In this document: in pieces, positions 9,358 to 16,976 of the stretch
Numbering within the stretch: the stretch's first letter is position 1
Layout: every line of letters begins with the position of its first letter
NCBI RefSeq assembly: GCF_025370105.1
Contig: NZ_JANQBK010000004.1
Span: forward strand, 248,001-312,000
From: Sphingomonas hylomeconis
GTDB taxonomy: Bacteria > Pseudomonadota > Alphaproteobacteria > Sphingomonadales > Sphingomonadaceae
DNA length: 64,000 bases
Direction: 5' to 3'
Notes under the pieces: generated by a model
Told to the model about the DNA's origin: nothing
Seen by the model: the letters and a program-made list of their open reading frames with translations, nothing else
Database searches by the model: none
Position numbers and translations under genes: made by a program

Positions 9358-10229
9358 GCGCCCAGATCATCGATGGAAAAGCCTTTGCCGCCCGCCTGCG
9401 CGCGCGCATCGGCGAACAGGTAGTCCCCTTCCGTGCCGCCGCCGGCCGCGCGCCCGGCCTGGCCGTGGTGCTGGTCGGAGAGGATCCGGCGAGCGCCGTC
9501 TATGTTCGCTCGAAAGGCAAGGCGACACGCGCAGCGGGCATGGAGAGCTTCGAGCACCGCTTGCCCGCGGATGTCGGGCAGGACGCGCTGCTGGCGCTGA
9601 TCGATACGCTCAACGCCGATCCCGCGGTCGATGGCATCCTCGTCCAGTTGCCATTGCCGGCGCAGATCGACGAACGCGCGGTGACGACGCGGATCGACCC
9701 CGACAAGGACGTCGACGGTTTCCATCCGGTCAATGCCGGGCGGCTGGCGACAGGAATCGACGGCTTCGTGCCGTGCACGCCCTATGGCTGCCTGATGCTG
9801 CTCAAGGATGTGCTGGGGGATCTGAGCGGGCTCGACGCCGTGGTGATCGGGCGGTCGAACATCGTCGGCAAGCCGATGGCGCAATTGCTGATCGGCGAAA
9901 GCTGCACCGTCACCGTGGCGCATTCGCGCACCCGCGATCTCGCCTCGGTCGTGGCGCGCGCGGATATCGTCGTGGCGGCGGTCGGCCGGCCCGAACTGGT
10001 GCGCGGCGAATGGCTCAAGCCGGGCGCCTGCGTGATCGATGTCGGCATCAACCGCACCGAGACGGGGCTGGTCGGCGATGTCGATTTCGCCGGCGCGATG
10101 AGCGTTGCCGGCGCGGTGACGCCGGTGCCGGGCGGCGTCGGGCCGATGACCATCGCCTGCCTGTTGCGCAACACGCTGCTCTCGGCGCAGCGCCGTGAAG
10201 GCCTGCCGGTCGACGAGCGCGCCTTGTGA
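9354..10229 (+). CDS. folD: Bifunctional methylenetetrahydrofolate dehydrogenase/cyclohydrolase
   Basis: 291 residues. FolD interconverts 5,10-methylene-THF, 5,10-methenyl-THF and 10-formyl-THF using NADP, feeding purine and formyl-methionine synthesis. Visible hallmarks: [16 protein letters not shown] with the catalytic lysine region (about residues 43-58), GILVQLPLP (about 98-106), DKDVDGFHP (about 121-129), the nucleotide loop [12 protein letters not shown] (about 163-174) and the C-terminal [11 protein letters not shown]. The ATG overlaps the previous stop by four bases (ATGA), and its own stop overlaps the next gene's GTG, placing it inside the yggT-marC operon. Confidence 0.97.
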   Translation: MSAQIIDGKAFAARLRARIGEQVVPFRAAAGRAPGLAVVLVGEDPASAVYVRSKGKATRAAGMESFEHRLPADVGQDALLALIDTLNADPAVDGILVQLPLPAQIDERAVTTRIDPDKDVDGFHPVNAGRLATGIDGFVPCTPYGCLMLLKDVLGDLSGLDAVVIGRSNIVGKPMAQLLIGESCTVTVAHSRTRDLASVVARADIVVAAVGRPELVRGEWLKPGACVIDVGINRTETGLVGDVDFAGAMSVAGAVTPVPGGVGPMTIACLLRNTLLSAQRREGLPVDERAL

Positions 10230-10846
10230 TCGAACTCTATATTTCCTCGCTGATCACCTTCTTCGTGGTGATCGATCCGCCGGGCTGCGCGCCGATCTAT
10301 GCCGGGCTGACGGCGGGCGCCAGCGGGGCGCAGCGCCGCGCCATGGCGGTGCGCGCGGTGCTGGTGGCCAGCGCGATCCTCCTCGTGTTCGCGTTGTTTG
10401 GCGAGGATCTGCTGCGCGCGCTGGGCATCTCGCTGTCCAGCTTCCGCATCGCCGGCGGCATCATGCTGTTCCTCATCGCGCTGGAGATGGTGTTCGAGAA
10501 GCGCACGCAGCGCCGCGAGGACCGTGCGCAGAAGATCATCGAGACGCCCGAAGTGGAGGACGTGTCGGTCTTCCCGATGGCGATGCCGATGATCGCCGGC
10601 CCGGGTTCGATCGCCTCCGTCATGCTGCTGATGGGGCGCAATGACGGGCTCGAACGCTCGCTGGTCGTGCTCGGCGCGCTGGCCAGCATCCTGCTGCTGA
10701 CGCTGCTCGCATTGCTCGCCGCGGGGCCGATCATGCGCGTGCTCGGCGCTAAGATCGAGGCCGTGATCACCCGCCTGCTGGGCGTGCTGCTCGCGGCGCT
10801 GGCGGTCCAGTTCGTGATCGACGGAATCCGCATCGCCCTGCACTGA
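10226..10846 (+). CDS. MarC family integral membrane protein
   Basis: 206 residues with six hydrophobic segments. [18 protein letters not shown] at the N-terminus and [14 protein letters not shown] near residues 112-125 are the paired MarC signatures, one per half of the protein. The E. coli name came from proximity to the multiple-antibiotic-resistance locus, but MarC itself is not a drug pump and its function is unknown. It starts at GTG (10226), overlapping the folD stop in a GTGA junction. It is the last gene of the operon and converges on the GT-C-like gene. Confidence 0.9.
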   Translation: MIELYISSLITFFVVIDPPGCAPIYAGLTAGASGAQRRAMAVRAVLVASAILLVFALFGEDLLRALGISLSSFRIAGGIMLFLIALEMVFEKRTQRREDRAQKIIETPEVEDVSVFPMAMPMIAGPGSIASVMLLMGRNDGLERSLVVLGALASILLLTLLALLAAGPIMRVLGAKIEAVITRLLGVLLAALAVQFVIDGIRIALH

Positions 10847-10876
10847 CAGCCGCCGCGGCGCGCAGGACGGCAGCGA

Positions 10877-12664
10877 TCAGTCAATCCTGAACAACCGGAG
10901 CGGCGACTTTTTCGGCAGCGGCAGCGGGGTCAGCCAGGCCGGCACCCGGTTATGCGCCAGCTGATCGTAGAAGCCGCCCGGGTTGCGCGCGCGGTAGACG
11001 GTCGATTCCGCCATGTTCGGGCATACCAGCAGCAGCGTCGCGCCATATTTCCGGGCGGTCGCGCGGAAATTCTCGGGCGAACGTGAAAAGGCGTGCTGCA
11101 CGTCGAGGATCGCATCGCCGTTGCGATGATAGGGGCCGGCAATCGCGTCGTGATGCGTGACCGTGATCAGCCGCGGCCCGAGATCGACGAAGGTGAAGAC
11201 GACCTGTTTGGGCAAGCGATTAAGCGGGCGCAGCGCCGGTACCGTCATGCACCGGCCGGTTGCGAGATTGACCACCTGGACGCGCTTGGTCGGCCGGTCG
11301 ATCGACAGCGCCTTCATCAGCGATCCGGAAAACAGCAGCGCCAGCGCCGCCAGCACGGCAACGCCGCCGGCCAGCTTCACGCCGATCCCGCGATGGCGCA
11401 CCAGCCAGGGCAGCCCGATCCACGCCAGCGCGACGATCCCGGGCACCGCCAGCAGCTGCGCCGCCGGCCCGGCGCGCGCCTGCCACAGCAGCATCAGCGC
11501 GGCGAAGGTCGAGAACATCAGCACCGGGACCCAGCCGGTGATGCTGCCCCCGCGCCGCCCCAGCCATGTCGCGAGGCCGGCGCCGATCAGCCCGACCACC
11601 GGCAGCGCGACGATCGGGAAGGCCATGCGGAACGGATGCTTGTAGATCGGGCGCGCCTCGCGGACATTGTTGAGCCAGGCCTTGGCCAGTTCGGGCGAAA
11701 CCTGTTCCGGACGGCCCAGGCATTGCGGAAACAGCAAGGCGAAGCCGGCCCCGATTACCGCCGCGGCGACCAGCGCGAGGATCAGCCGCGCCCAGCGCGT
11801 CGCCGGATCGAGCCGCGCGAGCAGGAACAGCAGCCCGCCGCCGACCACCATCGCGCTGAGCCAGACCGGCGTCAGCGCGTCGCAGCGCAGCGCCTGGTTG
11901 GCGTTGGAGGCGAACAGCACGAAGCCGATCCCGCTGCCGCCCGCCAGCGTGAGGCCATAGACGGAAAGCCGCGCGGCCTCGTCCCGATCCCACACCCAGC
12001 GCAGCGTGATGATCGCCCCGGCCATCGCGGCATAGGGCAGCAGTTCGAGCCCGATATTGAGCGATACCGCGCTCGACAGGCCGACGATCAGGCCGCCGCG
12101 CCGTTTCTCCGGATCGGCGAGCCCCGCAACGCTCAGCGCGAGCATCGCCAATTGCCAGCCGTGATGATCGATCCGGTCGGGCATGAACATCGACATCGTC
12201 GTCGCGCAGCACAGCAGCAGGACAATGGCGAGCGGCCAGGCGACGGGGCTGACCAGCCGCCGTACGGTAGCGCCCAGCCCGAGCAGCGCGATCGACAGCG
12301 GCAGCAGCGGCGCGATGCCGCACGCCAGTCGCTCGGCCTCGGCGGTGCCGACGAACGGGCGCAGCAACAGGATCAGCGCGGCGAGCGGCAGATCGACGAT
12401 CCGGCTCCAGTGAATGTCGAACCCGGCCGGCGGGCTCAACCGATATTGCCGCAGATCGTACCAGCCTTGGCCGCCCAGCAGCGCGCGGACCTGCGCCAGG
12501 CGCATATTGTCGTCGGTATCGCCGAGCGACAGCAAGCGGATCATGTTCCAACGGTCCGCCATGAACCACAGCAGCAGGATCGCCCAGGTGATCAGCGTCA
12601 GGCGCAGCCAATCGCGCTCGAGCGATCCCCTCAGCCACGATCCGGTTTTCGACAAAACGTTCAA
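10877..12664 (-). CDS. Polytopic GT-C-like membrane protein (STT3/PglB-like)
   Basis: 595 residues: about 12 hydrophobic segments up to residue 450, then a soluble C-terminal domain of about 140 residues. Two features point to the GT-C superfamily. The loop after the first membrane helix holds an acidic motif, GDTDDN (D49, D51, D52), placed like the metal-binding aspartates of STT3/PglB. A DRIDHH motif follows at residues 163-168, where STT3-type enzymes often carry acidic/His residues in a later loop. Enzymes of this class transfer sugars from polyprenyl carriers on the periplasmic side. Acceptor and sugar are unknown. The gene faces a divergent GtrA gene 59 bases away, with a GT2 (GtrB-like) gene nearby, supporting a lipid-linked sugar role. 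The family call is by motif placement only. Confidence 0.6.
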   Translation of the reverse strand: MNVLSKTGSWLRGSLERDWLRLTLITWAILLLWFMADRWNMIRLLSLGDTDDNMRLAQVRALLGGQGWYDLRQYRLSPPAGFDIHWSRIVDLPLAALILLLRPFVGTAEAERLACGIAPLLPLSIALLGLGATVRRLVSPVAWPLAIVLLLCCATTMSMFMPDRIDHHGWQLAMLALSVAGLADPEKRRGGLIVGLSSAVSLNIGLELLPYAAMAGAIITLRWVWDRDEAARLSVYGLTLAGGSGIGFVLFASNANQALRCDALTPVWLSAMVVGGGLLFLLARLDPATRWARLILALVAAAVIGAGFALLFPQCLGRPEQVSPELAKAWLNNVREARPIYKHPFRMAFPIVALPVVGLIGAGLATWLGRRGGSITGWVPVLMFSTFAALMLLWQARAGPAAQLLAVPGIVALAWIGLPWLVRHRGIGVKLAGGVAVLAALALLFSGSLMKALSIDRPTKRVQVVNLATGRCMTVPALRPLNRLPKQVVFTFVDLGPRLITVTHHDAIAGPYHRNGDAILDVQHAFSRSPENFRATARKYGATLLLVCPNMAESTVYRARNPGGFYDQLAHNRVPAWLTPLPLPKKSPLRLFRID

Positions 12665-12723
12665 AATGCTTCCCTCGCCAGCCCCCGCGCTCTAGTGCGG
12701 CGCGCACAAAGGGCAAGGCGCAC

Positions 12724-13143
12724 GTGACCGCGATCATCAGACAGTTCGAAACGATGCGCGCGAGCGGTGTGCTCGGGCAGCTGATCCGCTTCGGCTTTAC
12801 CGGGGTGGCGGTGACGCTGTTCTATTCGGCGGTCTATTGGCCGCTCGCCACGTTCGTGATGAACCCGAACCTCGCCGTCGTCATCGCCTTCGTGCTGGCG
12901 ACGATCGTCGGGCGGTTCGCGCACGGCGCGGTCAGCTTCCGCGGCCACGGCACGCGCGACAAGCGCACCGCGCACCGCTTTCTGATCGTCCAGTTCCTCG
13001 GGCTGATGCTCAACCAGGGTTTTACCTGGCTGCTCGTCACCGGCCCGTTCTTTCATGGCGCCACCTGGTGGCCGCTGGTGCCGGCGGTGTTCGTCGTGCC
13101 CCTGGTCACCTTTGGCCTGCAACGCAATTGGGTATTCCGCTGA
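12724..13143 (+). CDS. GtrA family protein (putative polyprenyl-linked sugar flippase)
   Basis: 139 residues with four hydrophobic segments. LIRFGFTGVAVTLFYSAVYWPL near the N-terminus and the C-terminal FGLQRNWVFR are the GtrA signatures. In phage and bacterial O-antigen modification systems GtrA moves polyprenyl-phosphate-linked sugar across the inner membrane. The start is a GTG at 12724; an ATG at 12754 is the alternative, but would trim the amphipathic N-terminus. It is divergent from the GT-C-like gene and only 13 bases separate its stop from the methyltransferase start, so those two are probably co-transcribed. Confidence 0.85.
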   Translation: MTAIIRQFETMRASGVLGQLIRFGFTGVAVTLFYSAVYWPLATFVMNPNLAVVIAFVLATIVGRFAHGAVSFRGHGTRDKRTAHRFLIVQFLGLMLNQGFTWLLVTGPFFHGATWWPLVPAVFVVPLVTFGLQRNWVFR

Positions 13144-13156
13144 TGGCCAGTCTCTG

Positions 13157-13888
13157 ATGGACCGCATCGTCTACGACCGCATGGCGGCGCATGATTCGAC
13201 GCATTGGTGGTATCGCGCGCGGCGCGACATCCTCGCCGACTATCTGACCCGCGAAGCCGCGCTGCCGGCCGCGGCACGCATCCTGGAGATCGGCTGCGGC
13301 ACCGGGCACAATTTGCCGATGCTGGCGAGCTTCGGCGCGGTCGATGCGATCGAGATCGATCCCGCCGCGCGCGATATCGCCGCGCTGCGGCTCGGCCGCG
13401 ACGTCGGCGATGCGCCGCTCCCGATCCTGCCCGGCGTGGAGCGCGGCGCCTATGATCTGATCGCGGTGCTCGACGTGGTCGAGCATATCGAGGACGATGT
13501 CGCCGCGCTCGAAGCGATGGCGACCTGCCTCAAGCCCGGCGGCAAGATCCTGATCACCGTGCCCGCGCATCCATGGCTGTGGAGCGCGCACGACGTCGTC
13601 AACCACCACCACCGCCGCTATTCGAAGAAGAGCCTGGCCACAGCGATCCGCCAGGCCGGGCTGGAGCCCCGCAAGCTCGGCTATTTCAATTCGCTGCTGT
13701 TCCCGCTGGCCGCCGCCGCGCGCATCGCCGGCCGGCTGACCGGACGTGACGACAGCGACGATTCGCCGCCGCCAAAGCCGGTCAACGCGCTGTTCGAACG
13801 GATCTTCCGGCTCGAGCGGCATCTGGTCGGGCGCGTGCCGATGACGCCCGGCGTGTCGATCATCACGCTGGCGGTGCCGAAGGCCTGA
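13157..13888 (+). CDS. Class I SAM-dependent methyltransferase
   Basis: 243 residues. The AdoMet-binding motif I is ILEIGCGTGHN at residues 42-52, followed by an acidic residue at the end of strand 2 (IEID) and DVVEHIEDD at motif IV. The N-terminal DSTHWWYRARR segment is common in methyltransferases found in polysaccharide and glycolipid loci. The methyl acceptor is unknown. The start is the ATG at 13157; an upstream frame overlaps gtrA in a different frame. Placement right behind GtrA suggests it modifies the same glycan or lipid, which is inference. Confidence 0.85.
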   Translation: MDRIVYDRMAAHDSTHWWYRARRDILADYLTREAALPAAARILEIGCGTGHNLPMLASFGAVDAIEIDPAARDIAALRLGRDVGDAPLPILPGVERGAYDLIAVLDVVEHIEDDVAALEAMATCLKPGGKILITVPAHPWLWSAHDVVNHHHRRYSKKSLATAIRQAGLEPRKLGYFNSLLFPLAAAARIAGRLTGRDDSDDSPPPKPVNALFERIFRLERHLVGRVPMTPGVSIITLAVPKA

Positions 13889-13905
13889 CGGGCGCCCGCC
13901 ATTGC

Positions 13906-13992
13906 CGTCATCCTGACGAAAGTCAGGATCCATCGTGCCGCACATCCGATCGAGCATGGGGCACGATGGATCCTGAATCGCGTTCAGGATGA
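13906..13992. repeat. Intergenic paired-arm inverted repeat, copy A
   Basis: Arms at 13906-13938 and 13959-13992 are close reverse complements around a 20-base loop. Each arm begins or ends with GTCATCCTGA or its complement and each holds its own small palindrome (CCTGACGAAAGTCAGG; TCCTGAATCGCGTTCAGGA). It fills the gap between two convergent genes, 17 bases after the methyltransferase stop. Copies B, C and D (47392, 56094, 50536) share the outline but not the arm sequence. Confidence 0.8.
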
Positions 13993-14014
13993 CGAGCGTG
14001 CGGCTAGGATGCCT

Positions 14015-15070
14015 TCACTCCGACCGCGTCGGTACCGAACCCGCAGCCGACTCCGCCACCAGCGCCTCCACCGGCCCCGGCGCCACGCTCGCCTCGCGCG
14101 GCTCGGCGCGATAGCCGAGCGTCGCGCTGCCCTGCACCGGCCCGGCGATATCGGACACCAGATAGAGCGGCCGGCGCTTCGATTCGACGTACAGCCGCCC
14201 GAGATATTCGCCGATCATGCCGAGCACGAACATCTGCACCGCGCCCAGGAACACGGTGACCAGCATGGTCGAGGTCCAGCCCTGCACCGCGCTGCCCGAC
14301 AGCCAGCCGATCGCGATATAGACGAACAGCAACAGCGACACGCCGGTCAGCGCCAGCCCGGCATGGCTGGCGAAGCGGAGCGGCGCGGTCGAAAAACCGG
14401 TCACCGCATCGAACGCCAGCCGGACCATCTTGCCGAGCGGGTAATTGGTCTCGCCGGCATGGCGCTCGGCCCGGTCATAGGCGAACGGCACCTGGCGGAA
14501 GCCGATCCACGCCACCATCCCGCGGATGAACCGGGCCTGCTCGGGCAGGCTCAGGAACGCATCCAGCGCACGCCGGCTCATCAGCCGGAAATCGCCGGTA
14601 TCGAGCGGGATCGGCGTATCGGTCAGCCGGTCGAGCATGCGGTAGAAGATCGCCGCGGTGATCTTCTTGAACACGGTTTCGCCCTCGCGCTTGCGGCGCA
14701 CCGCATAGACCACGTCGGCATCCTGCGCCGCCATCGTCGCGCGCATTTCGGCGAGCAGTTCGGGCGGATCCTGCAGATCGGCATCGATGATCAGGATCTG
14801 CGCGCCGGCGCACAGGTCGAGCCCGGCGGTCAGCGCCAGCTGGTGGCCATGGTTGCGCGACAGGTTGATCGCCACGAGCCGCGGATCGGCGGCGGCGAGC
14901 CGCTGCATCGCCGGCCAGCTGTCGTCCTTCGATCCGTCGTTGACCATGACGATCTCGTAATCGTCCCCCACCGCCGCGCGCGCCGCACCGGTGATGCGCG
15001 CGTGCAGGATGTCGAGGCAGGCGGCCTCGTTATAGCAGGGAACGACGACGGAGAGCGCGGGACGGTTCAT
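14015..15070 (-). CDS. GT2 polyprenyl-phosphate glycosyltransferase (GtrB/DPM1-like)
   Basis: 351 residues. An N-terminal GT-A domain holds SVVVPCYNE (residues 7-15), VMVNDGS (41-47) and the metal-binding DAD at 96-98 within DADLQDPPE. Two C-terminal hydrophobic segments (about residues 230-252 and 266-290) anchor it. This layout is that of GtrB/YfdH and DPM1-type enzymes that move a sugar from a nucleotide donor to polyprenyl phosphate on the cytoplasmic face. The ATG at 15070 is preferred over a GTG at 15100, because homologues begin just before the first beta-strand. With GtrA and the GT-C-like protein it completes a three-part Gtr-type set. It follows the DUF885 gene by 31 bases. Confidence 0.9.
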   Translation of the reverse strand: MNRPALSVVVPCYNEAACLDILHARITGAARAAVGDDYEIVMVNDGSKDDSWPAMQRLAAADPRLVAINLSRNHGHQLALTAGLDLCAGAQILIIDADLQDPPELLAEMRATMAAQDADVVYAVRRKREGETVFKKITAAIFYRMLDRLTDTPIPLDTGDFRLMSRRALDAFLSLPEQARFIRGMVAWIGFRQVPFAYDRAERHAGETNYPLGKMVRLAFDAVTGFSTAPLRFASHAGLALTGVSLLLFVYIAIGWLSGSAVQGWTSTMLVTVFLGAVQMFVLGMIGEYLGRLYVESKRRPLYLVSDIAGPVQGSATLGYRAEPREASVAPGPVEALVAESAAGSVPTRSE

Positions 15071-15101
15071 GCCGCCGCCATATCGCGCGGCGGCGGTCAC
15101 G

Positions 15102-16913
15102 TCACGCCTTGACCGCCGCCCGCGCCCGTTCCTCGACCAGCCGTTCCAGGATCGTCAGCGGCACCGCGCCGTCGCGCAGCACTTCGTGGAACTGCTTCAC
15201 GTCGTATTTCTCGCCCATGATCTTCTTGGCGTTGTCGCGCGCGCGCAGCCAGCTGATATGGCCGAGCTTGTAGCTGCACGCCTGGCCCGGCATCGTGCAA
15301 TAGCGCTCGATCTCGCGCTGCGACCGGCCACGCGCGAAGCCCACCGTGGCGACGAAATAATCGGTCGCCTGTTCGCGCGTCCAGCGCTTGGTATGGATGC
15401 CCGTATCGGCGACCAGCCGCGCGGCGCGGAACAGGAAGCTCTGCAGATAGCCGGCGCGCTCGATCGGCCCGGCATAGCCGCCCAGTTCGTCGGCCAGCTG
15501 CTCGGCATAGAGCGCCCAGCCCTCGACATAGGCGCCGAAGAAACTGAACTTGCGCAACAGCGGCGTTTTCAGCGCGGCGACCAGGCTCAGCTGCAGGTGA
15601 TGCCCGGGCACGCCTTCGTGATAGGTCAGCGACGGCAGCGTATATTTCGGCCAGTCGCCCACGCTCTTCAGATTGATCCAGTAGATCGCCGGGCGCGATC
15701 CATCCAGCGCGGCCAGGTTGTAATAGCCGTTCGAGGCGCCATCCTGGATCTCGGCCGGCACCGCACGGATTTCGAGCGGCGCGTTGGGCGGATCGATGAA
15801 CATCTGCGGCAATTTCGCCTGCATCGCGGCAACGCCCTGGTTCAGCCCGGCGATCAGCTCGGCGCGTCCCGCCGCGCTGTCGGCATAGAGCTGCGCGGGC
15901 TGCTTGTTGAGCGCGGTCAGCCGTTCGCCGACGCTGCCCTGCGTCAGCCCCTGGCTCCTGAGGATCGTATCAAGCTGCGCGGTCAGCTGCGCGACCTGCT
16001 CGAGCCCGATCTTGTGCACCTCGTCGGGGGTGAAATCGGTCGTCGTCGCGGCGGCCAGCGCGGCGGCGTAGATCTCCTCGCCCTGCGGCAGCCGCCACAG
16101 CCCGGCCTTGTCGCTCGCCGTGCTGCGCAATTGCTTGATCAGCGCGATCTGCCGGTCGAGCGCGGGATAGACCTTGGCCGAGACGATCTCGGTCGCGCGC
16201 CTGGCCCAATCGCCCTTGATCCCGAGCGCCGCGGTGCGCGTCGCGACCGAGCTGACCAGCCCGCTCTCGGCCGGCGCCGGGCTGCGCAAGGCGGCCATCT
16301 GCCCGAGTGCCAGATCGAGCGAGAAATCGGGCGCCAGGATGCCCCGCGCCGCCTCGCTGCGCTGCACGTCGCTGTCCTGGTCGAGCGCCGTGGCGAACGC
16401 GGCGAGGCGCGACAGATAGGCCTCGGCATCCGCCGCGGTCTTGATCGTATGCTGCGAATTGATGAAATCGGGCACGTCGAAATAGGCGCCCTGCTGCTGC
16501 GTGATCGTATAGGGGCGCACGGCCGAGCCGAGGCCGAACTTGTCCGGGCCGACCGTGCCGCTGTTGAGCGAATAGAGCACCACTTCGCGGTTGAGCTTGC
16601 CGGCGTGCGACAGCGTCTCGGGCTTCACCGCCTCGATCCGCGCGATCGATTTCTTGGTCCGCGCCAGATCTTCCGTCCGCGCCTTGAGCGAACGGTCGTC
16701 GAGCCGCGCCTTGAGCGGCGCCAGCGCGCCCTTGTCGAGCCCCAGGCCGGTCGCGCCTTCGGGCGATTCAAGCAGCCCTTCATCGAAGATCTTGATGAAC
16801 AGCGCATCGAGCGCGGCATCGCCGGCGGTCGCCGTGGCGGCCAGCGCGCGCGCGGGCAGCAGCGACAGCGCGGTCGCCGCGGTGGTTGAGGCGAGGAAGC
16901 TACGACGATCCAC
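15102..16913 (-). CDS. DUF885 family exported metallopeptidase-like protein
   Basis: 603 residues. The N-terminus reads DRRSFLASTT and then a hydrophobic stretch ending in LAA, a twin-arginine-type signal. The HEGVPGHH motif at residues 432-439 is the DUF885 hallmark, resembling gluzincin zinc sites where the histidines bind metal and the glutamate is catalytic. Members are exported, probably carboxypeptidase- or dipeptidase-like; substrates are mostly unknown. The length matches the family. It sits between the (p)ppGpp enzyme (63 bases upstream) and the GT2 gene, all leftward, but functional linkage is not evident. Confidence 0.88.
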   Translation of the reverse strand: MDRRSFLASTTAATALSLLPARALAATATAGDAALDALFIKIFDEGLLESPEGATGLGLDKGALAPLKARLDDRSLKARTEDLARTKKSIARIEAVKPETLSHAGKLNREVVLYSLNSGTVGPDKFGLGSAVRPYTITQQQGAYFDVPDFINSQHTIKTAADAEAYLSRLAAFATALDQDSDVQRSEAARGILAPDFSLDLALGQMAALRSPAPAESGLVSSVATRTAALGIKGDWARRATEIVSAKVYPALDRQIALIKQLRSTASDKAGLWRLPQGEEIYAAALAAATTTDFTPDEVHKIGLEQVAQLTAQLDTILRSQGLTQGSVGERLTALNKQPAQLYADSAAGRAELIAGLNQGVAAMQAKLPQMFIDPPNAPLEIRAVPAEIQDGASNGYYNLAALDGSRPAIYWINLKSVGDWPKYTLPSLTYHEGVPGHHLQLSLVAALKTPLLRKFSFFGAYVEGWALYAEQLADELGGYAGPIERAGYLQSFLFRAARLVADTGIHTKRWTREQATDYFVATVGFARGRSQREIERYCTMPGQACSYKLGHISWLRARDNAKKIMGEKYDVKQFHEVLRDGAVPLTILERLVEERARAAVKA

Positions 16914-16976
16914 GAGAAGGCCTTTCCGAAACGGGTGTTGAGTCAGACTAACACACCCGCCCGGCGCGGCAAGCGG

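Noticed and set aside
16930..16958. Imperfect hairpin between the (p)ppGpp enzyme and DUF885 genes (GTGTT/AACAC)
   Set aside because: Only five paired bases, no T-run; not distinguishable from chance.
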